Program-made: the position numbers and the translations under genes
Part shown: positions 41,101 to 50,326 of the stretch, piece by piece
How positions within the stretch are numbered: position 1 is the first letter of the stretch
How the letters are laid out: each line of letters opens with the position of its first letter
The notes under the pieces: model-generated
Seen by the model: the letters and a program-made list of their open reading frames with translations, nothing else
What the model was told of the DNA's origin: nothing
Databases searched by the model: none
Origin: Trypanosoma brucei gambiense DAL972
Lineage: Eukaryota > Euglenozoa > Kinetoplastea > Trypanosomatida > Trypanosomatidae
Reading direction: 5' to 3'
Assembly (NCBI RefSeq): GCF_000210295.1
Contig: NC_026743.1
Span: 2,728,001-2,792,000 of the forward strand
Length of the DNA: 64,000 nt

Positions 41101-41659
41101 AGAGTGCGAAGAAACTTTGGCTATTTCCAGTACACTTGAGGCACTCCCACCGATAAAACCCAGGAAAATAATTAAGAGCAGTGAACACCCATTAAACCTC
41201 TCGCCGTACAGTGAGGACTGGCGACACGAAGAAGAACACGTGCGATACATGCTTGCTTCCTTACCCATGGCGCCACGAACGTATTTGACCCCAGAAACAT
41301 TACATTTACTATTGTTTGATGTGCCACATGCCAATCGATATGCAATACATTACCTCATGCGCGGTTGCGGCGTTGTCCAAACTCAAATTAACCCACTCAA
41401 GGGGGCTGCAGTGCCTGCGATGGAGTATGCTCTGCTTACTCGAAATGTGGAGGCCGTTTTGATGTTGCTAGCCACTGGGGAAACATTGGATGATCAAATG
41501 CTGGGTGGAATGGTAAATGGTGAAGCGTGGTTATACGAGGCTTTCCGTGGAAGAGACGCCATGAGGCTGTTGGCGGTGTGGAGGAAAAAGGAACAGGAAC
41601 GCAAGTCTGATCCAGACGTGAGGTTTGGTGTTCTCCGAACGATCCCGACATCGGAATGA
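38168..41659 (+). CDS. Large acidic protein, function unknown
   Basis: A 1163-aa protein not recognised. Long Glu/Asp tracts occupy about residues 10-40, 120-200 and 375-465, with a shorter one near 655-670, all likely disordered. The segments between them are globular in composition: about 195-235 (CPPWLLPLLSDDAFYWEH), 335-375 (RPVLRFTEASRLFYIVRS), and most of 470-1150, which is Leu-rich and helical. Near the C-terminus (about 1040-1140) the pattern LHLLLFDVPHANRYAIHYL and AMEYALLTRNVEAVLMLLA has the look of degenerate ankyrin or other alpha-helical repeats. There is no membrane segment or signal peptide. Its acidic tracts recall nucleolar or chromatin chaperone proteins, but that is composition only. 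It ends with a stop at 41657-41659 just before a TA microsatellite. Confidence 0.8.
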   Translation: MSSREERRNDTADENGEEEDELFEEEVEDEDHLTADRFSPVSNIGKESMSPSDRSRSINRSAELKSGKEKGVYSSLPPRKPDITEITMQLPGMGDDFMTVHVRLTPAIDLQPPKGNWLKEVEKDGEIDEEAQEEEEQGRDEEDEENEEEEDEEGDEDEDENGTVPRKRGGTQLGKGKKEANEEEEGDNEEEEENSDVNATKERLCPPWLLPLLSDDAFYWEHTLDKMFGYELPPSPNIDACGDPKSAIRRPRTSRDDGDGDAEDQTGDKLKTPDKVVITDAADDKSAASGDSSDADGDIREGELSTITVPTNQTSKQLEAQPRPARFSLQSSSSLGMNVQNQFPKRPVLRFTEASRLFYIVRSIGGKRWYLLDTLPMPEEESEEDVEEEAMEEVEEGEESEEDETNSASGSTETGDQNLDEEREKNVEDDQAKEPMEQAVGAQPDVDQVEEEEDDGGVPDASMLDMQSVICIDTLTLAALRCPAALRTCLVQKDPISLACIETWMRLDVNIALPILTTIYRTMLAIRAEAPRLPYSLPDWKFDYNIFLTSSYLAHRKPQYPRQTANLVSSTSQILTVVDSPCVGERQSYETMAGLLSVRTFPSKPILLQNLNHVVGMRLFVWLITEIPHHVLLQWASLKSSPPDSGRKDAETGSESDDGDDEEDEEGDGKKKAARYIASVVDAFWKRVPSVDGPYLILSPFLKAVVVEVRRRQRREREGFGASKYTLMECVAHALPKRIEDGKPKKDPLVASSFSLFPQNYGPPELSTPSPPNQRVYQSDLVILLLTLTTTPATRDATTVRTERLALGVRSHPRPLSYAPDGNYELLTYLLNKKTEKVRTPVEAVRSGYFRVLYLSLLRFVAPSSVMLLLSVTPLFSVMGPADRCPLPQLLHAWHIEWDFCFRGHLDHFINTFWNELYYRTLEKQFDDATVLRAKQLMLLEKVTERRNQYLFAIRQLNSRARPLSARAFVGFPVLVGEECEETLAISSTLEALPPIKPRKIIKSSEHPLNLSPYSEDWRHEEEHVRYMLASLPMAPRTYLTPETLHLLLFDVPHANRYAIHYLMRGCGVVQTQINPLKGAAVPAMEYALLTRNVEAVLMLLATGETLDDQMLGGMVNGEAWLYEAFRGRDAMRLLAVWRKKEQERKSDPDVRFGVLRTIPTSE

Positions 41660-41711
41660 AGGATCAAAACTTATCTGTGTAAAGTGTTCGATTTTTTTTT
41701 GTTCTTGTACC

Positions 41712-41749
<38 letters not shown>

Positions 41750-42641
41750 TGTTTATGTTTATGTGTATTTGTATTTGTATTTGTATTTGTTTCGTTGTTA
41801 TGGCGCGTTTTCTAGCTTCACTTTCCTGAAAAAAAAAAGTTGACGTTGTTGTTATCATTGTCGTTGTATTCTTTTTCGTTTGTGCAGATGGTGTTCCTGC
41901 GCGCAGATGAAGAAGACGACGAAAAAGGAAAATGTTGGGTTTTTCATTCCCAAGCTTTTACTGGATGTACAGAAGCTGAAGTGCATTTGTGCACTAAGTA
42001 TGTATTCTTGTAATTTACCGAGTAGTTTAAGATAATGAATTATTTCCACCCCCCCCCCCCAAAAAAAAACACCCCTAAAAGGGACAAACACTCTACATGT
42101 CTTACCTTCTTTTATCCGCCTTGTGACAGGAACCGGCTGACAGAATGGGCCCTCCGCGGTACTGTACGTTTTGAAGAAAGAGAGTGGATATGTATGCAAA
42201 TTTTGCAGTTTAGCATTTTAAAAATTTCTTCCACACTCTGAAAAAGGGAAGGGAGGGGGGTTGGTTCCGTTATTAGGTAAACCGAGAAAAAGGACCTATT
42301 GCTTTGCTTAGAGAGGTTATGAGGAATTCTCTAACTTCAAAAATATACCCTTGCACTTGTTTCTTTTGCGCTTTTGTTTTCATTCTTTGATGGTGAATCA
42401 AATATACAAGGTGTACATATATTTGTAAGGAACAGTTGTTGGGTGATCGGTTGTGGCGTACCCTCATCTTGTTCAGCTGAACTCATACCAGTGACCTACG
42501 TACAAAAGTACATTTAGAGTCACGCGTTAGGAATTTTTCAGTTTGCACACTCCACGAAGTCTCAAATCTCTCTGCGCTGGGAGGGAGGGGACTTTAAAAA
42601 AAAAACATTGACAAGCAGGCAAGAGGAAAAGAAAGGTAGCA
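41660..42641. other. Intergenic region with TA microsatellite, no gene seen
   Basis: About 980 bases. It includes a TTGTACC heptamer (41705-41711), a TA run (41714-41747), GTATTT repeats (41762-41790), a C run (42050-42060) and a pyrimidine tract (42351-42388) followed by AG at 42409-42410, the likely acceptor for the p28 gene. Confidence 0.6.
41714..41747. repeat. TA dinucleotide microsatellite
   Basis: About 17 alternating T/A pairs 55 bases after the stop codon of the acidic-protein gene. Confidence 0.9.
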
Positions 42642-43763
42642 ATGGGGTTGCTTAAGGTGGAGACTCACGTTATTAACGACGATGTGCAGGTAGATGATGT
42701 TTTACAGGAGCAAAGGCTCAGTGAATCCGTTCCTCTCTCACGCCGACTGGAAGTAAGGAAACATACAAGTGGGCAAGGTGCCGTAGAATGTAAGGAGAAG
42801 GCAGCTACGTCGCAAATGTCTTCCCCTTACACTCAATTAGTGGTAGCGGGTGAAACAACACCTTCCACCGACATACGGAGGTCACTAATGGCGCAAAGGG
42901 GTAGCAAACTTCCCTCCTGCACCAAAGAATGTGCTTCCAATACGAGTGCCAATAAGACTCCACTAAGTGCGTTGAAATTATCCCAAAACGCCTCGTCACC
43001 TGCTGCCAAACTTGCCTTCTTGAAAAGGCATAACAAGGCGCCTTCTGTATCCCACCCGGGAGGTGCTATCCTTCCCGCACTGATGACGAGAGTTACCGAT
43101 GTGGAGACGTTACTTTACACTCTCCTCCCCCCTCAGCGCATAGTGTGCGAGGAAACAGGGGAAACGATTGTGAAGTCGGTCTCATTAGAACAACCGTCTC
43201 GCGTTGAAGTAGCTAAATTGCACGAACGGACACTGCAGCAGCTACAGCAGCGTCGGGCACGAGAATGGGGAATATGCCCGCTTAGACGTGAAATCTATAC
43301 CGAGTTGTTCGATGAACTTATTAGAGAAATTACGCTTGAGGAACCCGCACGTGGTGTCTTGTTGCTTCGTATTCGTGATGAGATGAATCAAACCCTAGCT
43401 GCTCACCGCGCCCTTGCCGAGCGAACCTTACTTTTCGCCTCAAAGCAGCGGATGGAACCACTCGAAGATATCAGTGCCCTTCGTCAGCGGATAAAGGAAC
43501 TGGAAGAGGAGCGGGAAGAATTACTGGTGAAGCGAAGGATGGCAACTGTGCGGGAGGAACAGATACAGAGCGCGCTTCTTGATGAAAACACAGCTAGGGT
43601 GAAGTTGTGGCAAGATGAAACTTGTTACTACCGCCGCGCCAACAGACAGGTATCACAGCGCATCAAGACAGAGACGGAGCGCGCAAATGCCCATGGTGTT
43701 CAGGTGGATCGCTTTGTTCTAGAGGGAGGTCCCCCATCGTCTGACCTCGGCGTAGAGCTCTAG
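42642..43763 (+). CDS. DNALI1: Axonemal inner-arm dynein light chain p28
   Basis: Homologue of the p28/DNALI1 light chain that, with actin or centrin, binds single-headed inner-arm dynein heavy chains in the flagellar axoneme. The conserved block runs from about residue 155 to 370: LLYTLLPPQRI at the start, then the diagnostic QQRRAREWGICPLRREIYTE and LFDELIREITLEEPARGVLL, followed by LLRIRDEMNQTLAAHRAL. The C-terminus is a coiled coil (IKELEEEREELLVKRR) that typically contacts the partner. At 373 aa it is longer than the roughly 250-aa animal and algal proteins, mainly because of a Ser/Lys-rich N-terminal extension of about 110 residues. This is consistent with an organism that has a motile flagellum. 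Confidence 0.92.
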   Translation: MGLLKVETHVINDDVQVDDVLQEQRLSESVPLSRRLEVRKHTSGQGAVECKEKAATSQMSSPYTQLVVAGETTPSTDIRRSLMAQRGSKLPSCTKECASNTSANKTPLSALKLSQNASSPAAKLAFLKRHNKAPSVSHPGGAILPALMTRVTDVETLLYTLLPPQRIVCEETGETIVKSVSLEQPSRVEVAKLHERTLQQLQQRRAREWGICPLRREIYTELFDELIREITLEEPARGVLLLRIRDEMNQTLAAHRALAERTLLFASKQRMEPLEDISALRQRIKELEEEREELLVKRRMATVREEQIQSALLDENTARVKLWQDETCYYRRANRQVSQRIKTETERANAHGVQVDRFVLEGGPPSSDLGVEL

Positions 43764-44470
43764 CGTGGATCTGTTGGCAGGAACACAAGTGACATTTAGT
43801 GTGTGTTTGGTCGTGAGACGGGGAAGGGGAAGCGGGCGAAGTTGCTTTTGTTTTGTATCCGCGCTGTTCCCCTATTTTTATCCCTTTCCTCCCCTTCGTG
43901 CCGTTACACCGCCTGGAGTATTGTGAGTACATTCCCCTTGACCGCAGCACTTTAAATGTTTAAACATGTATGTAATGGATTCGATAAAGTACTTCGAATG
44001 TGTCTGTCTGTCTTCCACTGAGAGCTCTTCCCTTTGTCAGGTGACACAGGATGTTATGTATATGCATATGTTGTTGAATGTAACGACAATAGCGTTCCAG
44101 CGTACCCGGTTGTCCCTTACGTTTCCGGACTGCAATGTGCGTGTGCTCGTGCTTCTGTAGGTCCACAACAATCAAGGGCATTACCCAGTACCCCCAATTT
44201 GTGCTATACGAAGCCGAACGTTCGTTTTTGCGCGTATACCATCAACTGGGGCCCTTTCTTTCTTCTCTCTTAGCTCATTTCTTGCGGCTGTTTGTGCTAC
44301 TTTACTTCGAGTGATTGTTGTTAATGTTATCATCTGGAATGTACATATATACATGCACTTTTTGTATGCTTGTTTAAAGCGTCAACGCTCTGCACATTGT
44401 GCGCAAAGCTCAATAGTAACAATAGTAGGTCAATAACTACGTGGTCAAGGAAGGGCTGATAGGAACACAA
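43764..44470. other. Intergenic region with strong splice acceptor, no gene seen
   Basis: About 700 bases with no coding sequence recognised. The right part has a near-ideal acceptor listed separately. Confidence 0.55.
44252..44273 (+). promoter_or_regulatory. Predicted trans-splice acceptor
   Basis: An almost pure pyrimidine tract (44252-44270) is followed at once by TAG, with AG at 44272-44273, about 200 bases before the ATG at 44471. One of the clearest acceptors in the window. Confidence 0.6.
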
Positions 44471-46387
44471 ATGCCACAGGCAGGTGTGAGTGGGAATCAC
44501 ACCACTTTGGCCACACCCTCTAATGACTGCAATGACAAGGAAATATTGGATATTATTCAACAACGCGGTGCGCCACATCTCTATTGTTACCCGAGTGTGC
44601 GTGCCCACTCCGGTGTCCGTTCCTGTTACTATGCATCCTGCGGCAGAGGCCCAACTTTGCCGCCACCACTCCGCACCGTCCTGTCGGCCGCTGCCTCATC
44701 ATTTCACTGCCTTGTTCAGGGGAGAGGTGTAAACATGACGCGGAGAACAGTGCGTGCGGAAGCGGAAGAAGAATGTATTGCAAAACAAATTTCTCCATCG
44801 TGCGGGGCCCCCCTTGTGAGTGATAGCACCGTTAGTATGGTAGATGCAGTCTTAAGGCATTTGTGTATGGTCAAAGGCACCCCTGTCTTTGTTCCGGGCT
44901 TTTTATCGTATCCTTATTACAATCTGCTTGAGCTTTTTGATCGGTGGGGACTACATATTGTAGGTTACGATGTGGATTTCGTGAAAATGCGCGTAGACGA
45001 GAACGACCTTCGGCTGAAGGCAAGATCGGTGGGTTTGGCCGGTAGCACCCACTTTATGGGTAATGACGCCAAACCCAACAGAACAGGTAGTATTAAAAAC
45101 AGCCCACCGCTTCTTTTGTTCATAGGTGTCGGCGGCCGCCCCATCTCTAACATTGAGAGCATGACGCATCTTGTGCGTGCTGAGTTTCGCGCGGTAACCA
45201 TTGAGTTGTGTCCTCTTACTGCTGCGTTTCTGGACCGAGAGGATTCACAAAAACTATCAGCACGGGCGGATATCTGTGTCATGGCTATGGATGGTGCTGG
45301 TGAATTTGGAGGGGCTCTTGCGTTCACTGGTGATCCCTTGTTAGCAGATGGAATCCTCCAGCAGTTGCACAAGCGACCGACGGCGTCATCGCGGGATCAC
45401 TGGATTGCATTGGCGTTGCACATCGCTCATTTGTTGGTGTCAGATGGCAAGAGTTTTAAGTTCGTGTTGCACGTATTGCGCTGGTGTTCGTTGTTGATGA
45501 GTAGGAAACGAGGAGGCAGTGCGTCAAGACCCCACGCGGACCATATTTTTCAATTTCTTTTAGCAACAAGGACGAAAAAACCATTGAGCGGCCTACACAC
45601 TTTCGCAGAAGTTGGAGAAAGTTGTGATGAAGGCCGCGACAAGGCCACTGCTACGGTGCCACCTCACACCAGCAATGACTTGTCGTTTTCAAAACCTCAT
45701 CCTGGTGTCATTGCCTGGCTTGAGGAGGCCATTGCAAGGGCTCATCAAGATGCCATGTTGGAATGTTTTTCGTTTTGGGAATTTGCTAGTAGCCTGCGCA
45801 ACGATGTGGAGGTTGTTTCTGCTGGAGAGCCCCAAACGCCAAAACAATGCGTGACCTGCCATTCCAATGCTATTTTTGTGCGCGTCCGTGAGCCAAAGCT
45901 CGCGGCACGTGCCTTGTTGGGTGCTGGTTTTGGTGCAACCCCTCTCACCCCGCATTGGTGGGGCGGAAGGCAGCAGAAAACAATGGATGGTGCCAAGATG
46001 TTGGTGAAAGGCTATTTAAGACGGTTGTCACCTCACGACATTGTTCTTCTTCCAAAGTGCCCTATGTGTGAAGATTTAGCGCAGCATGCTTTGTGTGTGC
46101 CGTTGTACCCAAGCATGAAGTACACTAACAGGGAGAAGCTCCGCTCGGCCATGCAGTCAGTGTTTCCATCCTCACTCTTCAGAAGCCCCAGTGACAAGTT
46201 TCATGACCACGTGAAGGACTCCCAGGAGACTCATGCGTACCACTCTACAGCTGTTAGTAATTTAATTATTCAATGCAAGAGGAGCATTAGTAGAGGTGAG
46301 TGGTCAGCTGTTTTTTCCGATGCGCAGCCACTCTTGCTCCGGTGCCTCTTTGGCCCAATCCCGGCGTATGTGGTATCGAAGTTATGA
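44471..46387 (+). CDS. DegT/DnrJ aminotransferase-like protein lacking the PLP lysine
   Basis: A 638-aa protein with distant similarity to the fold-type I DegT/DnrJ/EryC1 aminotransferases. The order of features fits. A pocket-forming helix (AVLRHLCMVKGTPVFVPGFL) starts about residue 127. YDVDFVKMRVDENDLRL at about 165-181 is like the VDVDxxTxxIDxxxLE strand. Then LLLFIGVGGRPISNIESM and a strand ending in IELCPLTAAF take the place of the family's EDxAQA. Last is ADICVMAMDGAGEFGGALAF, where active members have S-x-x-x-K before GEGG. No lysine is present there, so a PLP Schiff base is unlikely. The C-terminal 300 residues are not assignable but include CxxC pairs (VTCHSN, CPMCEDLAQHALC). The longest frame starts at a GTG; the ATG at 44471 is used. 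Role unknown. Confidence 0.6.
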   Translation: MPQAGVSGNHTTLATPSNDCNDKEILDIIQQRGAPHLYCYPSVRAHSGVRSCYYASCGRGPTLPPPLRTVLSAAASSFHCLVQGRGVNMTRRTVRAEAEEECIAKQISPSCGAPLVSDSTVSMVDAVLRHLCMVKGTPVFVPGFLSYPYYNLLELFDRWGLHIVGYDVDFVKMRVDENDLRLKARSVGLAGSTHFMGNDAKPNRTGSIKNSPPLLLFIGVGGRPISNIESMTHLVRAEFRAVTIELCPLTAAFLDREDSQKLSARADICVMAMDGAGEFGGALAFTGDPLLADGILQQLHKRPTASSRDHWIALALHIAHLLVSDGKSFKFVLHVLRWCSLLMSRKRGGSASRPHADHIFQFLLATRTKKPLSGLHTFAEVGESCDEGRDKATATVPPHTSNDLSFSKPHPGVIAWLEEAIARAHQDAMLECFSFWEFASSLRNDVEVVSAGEPQTPKQCVTCHSNAIFVRVREPKLAARALLGAGFGATPLTPHWWGGRQQKTMDGAKMLVKGYLRRLSPHDIVLLPKCPMCEDLAQHALCVPLYPSMKYTNREKLRSAMQSVFPSSLFRSPSDKFHDHVKDSQETHAYHSTAVSNLIIQCKRSISRGEWSAVFSDAQPLLLRCLFGPIPAYVVSKL

Positions 46388-46745
46388 GAATAACGCGGGG
46401 CAGAGTATTTTTTTTTTGCATGTAAGTCGTGAATTCCTGGAAGAAGCTGCATATGCGATTGGCCTGTGTCCGTCGCCCCGCCCCATCTCTTCTGTAAATT
46501 TCGTAGGAGACTAAACTTGTAAAACAGGGAGAAAGAATAGCGAAAGCGACCGTGTGAATGCGGGCACAAGTGCATATATACATTGTGAGTACTATCCAAA
46601 TAAGCGAAAGTTTTATAACGTATTTCGGTGCTTTCCTTGCCTCTTTGATTTTCCTTTCACTTTCCCTCATTGTGTACTACACACATTTGCTGCGACTTCT
46701 CAATGCGAACCGTAACAGTATTAGTTATAGGGGTAGTGTCGTGCG
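46388..46745. other. Intergenic region with splice acceptor, no gene seen
   Basis: About 360 bases. A C/T-rich tract (46629-46668) precedes AG at 46717-46718, only 28 bases before the PPR gene's ATG, so its 5' UTR may be very short. Confidence 0.55.
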
Positions 46746-47750
46746 ATGACTGATCCTGTGCGCCGCGATCCCACGGAGTTTCTTCGCGTCCTCCGCCGCA
46801 TGTCGCGAACGACATCATGGCAGAAAACAATGCTCTTTGCTTCAAAGGGCCGCATGGTGGGTTACAGGCTTACGCGTGAGCACTACAATACTGTTCTCTT
46901 CTCCCAGTCACTCTGGGGGCGCGCGTTGGAAATTGTGCGGGTTGTGCGGGCGATGCAGGAGGACAAGGTGCAACCCAACGGTGCAACGTACTACTACATT
47001 GTTAACGGCATGGGAAACGCCGATCACGGCTGGAATTACGACTTCAGAATAAATCGTCGATTGGAGAAAATACAACACTGGCGTGTTGCATTGGAGGCGT
47101 TGGAGGCGTGCGAAGCTAATGGGTTTGACTCAACCGACACTATGCACAACTCGGCATTGATTACACTGGTGATCCCAGGTTTTAATAGGTGGCAGCAGGC
47201 GAGTCTTTTGTTACAGCGGATGCTCCGGGAGGACCGTCGCATGCATCCCACAATGGTGAAGTTTTACCATGACTGTTTAGTACGCAACAACAGGCCGCGG
47301 GAGGCTAGTTCTCTCATGCGTCTTGCCGCAGAGCGGGGGGTGCACGGGTATGAAGACAAATGGGAGGCGGACGTATATAAGGGACGGCCACTAGATAGTG
47401 AAGTTATGAATGAGAGCGAAGGAAATGGGCTGCGGCGGCAAGCTTCCTCCCTCGCTTTCGCTTCACTGATGTTGCGTGGTGATCAGAGGCCGCTGCCAGA
47501 GAATTTGCAGGCACTACTGGAGGAAGAAACCACGAGGAATATTGAAGCGGAGCGCTCCGTTCCCGTACCGTTTTCTGCAGGGCTTCATGCTACTGAAATA
47601 AATAGCGTGTTCCGGCCGCGTGTGTACAGACAGTTATGGTACAAGTGGCAGCACATCGCCAACCGCTACCGGCCCACGGCCGCTCTCAAACGGCGGCAGC
47701 TCGCCCCACGGGATTCTCCAACTGGTATTCCGGGGTTTTACCGTATTTGA
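46746..47750 (+). CDS. Pentatricopeptide-repeat (PPR) protein
   Basis: A 334-aa helical-repeat protein, probably mitochondrial. PPR-like units are seen at about residues 40-75 (TREHYNTVLFSQSLWGRALE, then MQEDKVQPNGATYYYIVNG), 100-135 (ALEALEACEANGFDSTDTMH) and 138-195 (WQQASLLLQRMLREDRRMHP, then FYHDCLVRNNRPREASSLM). They show the helix-turn-helix pattern with the pro-x-x-x-T/S-Y spacing. In kinetoplastids many PPR proteins work on mitochondrial transcripts or sit in the mitoribosome. The N-terminus is Arg-rich with few acidic residues, compatible with import. The C-terminal 60 residues (VYRQLWYKWQHIANRYRPTA and a basic tail) are not PPR and may be a ribosome-binding tail. Family is probable; complex membership is inference. 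Confidence 0.75.
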   Translation: MTDPVRRDPTEFLRVLRRMSRTTSWQKTMLFASKGRMVGYRLTREHYNTVLFSQSLWGRALEIVRVVRAMQEDKVQPNGATYYYIVNGMGNADHGWNYDFRINRRLEKIQHWRVALEALEACEANGFDSTDTMHNSALITLVIPGFNRWQQASLLLQRMLREDRRMHPTMVKFYHDCLVRNNRPREASSLMRLAAERGVHGYEDKWEADVYKGRPLDSEVMNESEGNGLRRQASSLAFASLMLRGDQRPLPENLQALLEEETTRNIEAERSVPVPFSAGLHATEINSVFRPRVYRQLWYKWQHIANRYRPTAALKRRQLAPRDSPTGIPGFYRI

Positions 47751-48718
47751 TGTGGCAGTTGCTGATGTGTGAAGTTGTGTGTGTGTGCGTTATTTCCTGT
47801 GTCATTCGCTACTTTTGTGATATAGTCGTTTTTTTTCTTTCACATACTGTCGTCATTAAAGTAATTTGTCTTCGATTTTCGACTCCAAAGCTAACATTTT
47901 TGTTCTTGTTCCTTGACGCCGCGAGTATCTCTGCCAGTTCTTCGGTTTCCTTGAGCGATCGTTGAGCTTATTTGGGTCTTCTTTCATCTGTAATGGAGGC
48001 GGGGAAATGCATCGGCCCCATCCACCAGCCGTATTAACCCTGTCTTTGTGGCTTGGCAGCATTGAGTTGAGGTCGTCTTGCTTTTTTGGTGTGTGTATCC
48101 CGTTGTCAGTTCTTGGTGAAGCGAAGAACCGCATATGGGGAAGCAGTGTTGAAAGTCTTCTTCTCTTCACAGTTTTGGTTTTTGTCTTCCGTGTATTCTC
48201 GCGGGCGCTGCGACCCCCTCACTCATGTGGTTGGGGTAATCCTCCAGCCCCCAGAGAGGTGAACGTTTTGTATCTTTAGGCCCCCCTCTTTTTTTCGGTG
48301 CTATGCTCCCCCGATGAACAGATCTTTCTATATCTGTATGTTTTTTCCCCTCACTCGCATGTCACAGTGCCTACAACGACCATCCGTACATATTATATAG
48401 TCATTCTTTCTCCGGCCACTTCCCCTCATCTGATTCTTCAGTCTTCGAAAGGAAGTCTGCGGAAGCACGGCGTTGTGGAGAGAGTACGGTATAGGAGGAG
48501 CGGAAGCGTTACTTCTAACAGTAGGAGGGAGAAAGAGTGAGAACTGGGGGAGTAAAGGTATACACGTAAGTCAGTTTGAGGGGCGGGGGAGTTCATACAC
48601 GTACATGCGGTTGGACAGGTAACTGCACGCACTTACGCATACTGGCATACACAACCGCTATTGAAAGGGTTTGTAGGGTGCATTAGAGAACGGCGACAAC
48701 ATTCTAAAATAAATTTAG
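47751..48718. other. Intergenic region, no gene accepted
   Basis: About 970 bases. A 105-codon frame at 47962-48279 has no recognisable content. Pyrimidine tracts at 48341-48352 and 48401-48436, with AGs at 48366-48367 and 48440-48441, are acceptor candidates for the F-box gene. Confidence 0.55.
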
Positions 48719-49951
48719 ATGCCTGCGCTCAGTTGGGCGGATAAGGCCCGTGGGCTTTCAGCTTCCAGAAGCGGTGGTGCGGATCACATTGTTAGTCGTA
48801 AGACTGACACCGCCCCCTCACACACTGGTCTGAAGGGTGAGAAGAAATATCGACACTACATTGAGGACAGAACTTCAGTTCTACCTCGGGGACTGGAGCC
48901 CAACATGTGGGACTTGGTCTGTTCGTACCTTAATGTTCAGGATGTCAAAAAGTTGAGTGGCACCTGCCGCTTTCTGTGGGAGTTGCTGCGCCCTCGTGAC
49001 AACGTGTGGCGTGTGCAGTTGGACTACTTTAGGGAAGATATGAAAAATTTGTATGGTGAGGGCCGCCTACTCTGTACGGAGTTGTTTGTGCCACCATCTT
49101 GCAGTGCTTATGAACAAATGAAACTGGAGTTACAGTTATACATAATGGACACTCATCGTGAGTGGCAGCTTAAGGACCGTGAAAAAACGGATGGCCCTTA
49201 CGGTATGTTTTCTTGCCCTTTAACTCTTGCTCATGATCCCTCTATCAACGAGGAGGGTTGGCAGGACGAGGATGTTACACCCTTTTCTCAGTTGCGGATA
49301 ATTCGTGCTGTACGACTTTTCCCTTCGGGGTTATCTACATCCCAAAGTTTGCGACACAATGGAGGCAGTGGCTCAATTTTCACGCCGAGCGAGTACATGA
49401 TGTTATGCGAAAATATCAATCATGGTGATTTCACAGGCTCTCGTTTGGGTGTGCAGGATCACGTAGATGAGGAAGGCGGGTTGTTGCAGTTTGCTCTCAT
49501 GGAGACTCTCCGTCGTGCCAAGTATCGCAAACCCCCTCGATGCTCCACGGATGAAGTGCGCACTTCTTCCCACCTGGTGCTGCGTCATTTTGGCGGTTTG
49601 CTGCTATCAATATGCCGTTACGAAGCAGAAGACATTTTAGATTCCCTTCTCCACAAGCGGGGCCTCGTGGATGACTTCGTTACGTACTGTAACTACAGGG
49701 AGCGATCGACAACGAACCGGCCGTGTTTTCCGTTTCCTTGTCAGTCACGTTACTACATTGCTCCAGAGTTATGCCGAAGGGGCCGTGTGGGTCTTATCAT
49801 TACGGACTCTGTGCGTTTGCTCGTGGTGGTCGGAAAGGAGCTCGTGACGCGGGACGATGCGCGATGGGACAGTGATTTTGCAGCGGCAGCAGCTGCGGGT
49901 CGTACGGTATATGGAGGTGGCATGAACCCTCAGCAACCACGATTGGTGTAG
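48719..49951 (+). CDS. F-box protein
   Basis: A 410-aa protein with an N-terminal F-box at about residues 53-98: LPRGLEPNMWDLVCSYLNVQ, DVKKLSGTCRFLWELLRP, then DNVWRVQL. F-box proteins bind SKP1 and bring substrates to SCF ubiquitin ligases, or act in SKP1-only complexes. The rest has no obvious WD40, LRR or Kelch substrate domain; it is mixed alpha/beta in composition with a conserved-looking segment near 355-385 (RGRVGLIITDSVRLLVVVGK). The N-terminal 45 residues are basic and probably disordered. A run of alanines lies near the C-terminus. Substrate cannot be predicted. Confidence 0.82.
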   Translation: MPALSWADKARGLSASRSGGADHIVSRKTDTAPSHTGLKGEKKYRHYIEDRTSVLPRGLEPNMWDLVCSYLNVQDVKKLSGTCRFLWELLRPRDNVWRVQLDYFREDMKNLYGEGRLLCTELFVPPSCSAYEQMKLELQLYIMDTHREWQLKDREKTDGPYGMFSCPLTLAHDPSINEEGWQDEDVTPFSQLRIIRAVRLFPSGLSTSQSLRHNGGSGSIFTPSEYMMLCENINHGDFTGSRLGVQDHVDEEGGLLQFALMETLRRAKYRKPPRCSTDEVRTSSHLVLRHFGGLLLSICRYEAEDILDSLLHKRGLVDDFVTYCNYRERSTTNRPCFPFPCQSRYYIAPELCRRGRVGLIITDSVRLLVVVGKELVTRDDARWDSDFAAAAAAGRTVYGGGMNPQQPRLV

Positions 49952-50326
49952 AATACTTTTTGGTGCTTGCGCAAAAGTTTGGTGTGGCACGTGACTACGG
50001 TTTCTTTTGACGCACGGATAGGTCAAGGCTCATCTGTGCCTGTTTTCTGGATTTTTTTTTGCTTTGCACACCCTTCACTGAATTTCGACGGTGTGTTTTC
50101 CCTCATCGTGGATTACTTGGGTCAGTTGCACATACCTGTAGGCGGTGCCCTTGCGCCATTATATTCTTTTCCACCCAATCTCATAAACTTTTTACACAGT
50201 AGGAAACCTAAGAAACCCGCATATTCGGGTTGAACACCGGCTTTTGTTTGCCGTGATTCCTGACTCGTGCGGGACGTATTGTTGGGGAGCTTTAGTGGAA
50301 AATCGAGAGCATTAGAGTTTCTCTTA
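49952..50326. other. Intergenic region with splice acceptor
   Basis: About 375 bases. T-rich sequence (50040-50061) and a pyrimidine-rich stretch (50161-50192) lead to AG at 50198-50199, about 128 bases before the next ATG. No gene is seen. Confidence 0.55.

Noticed and set aside
50267..50326. Upstream extension of WD40 paralogue 1
   Set aside because: The extension begins with GTG; trypanosome genes normally start at ATG, so 50327 is used.
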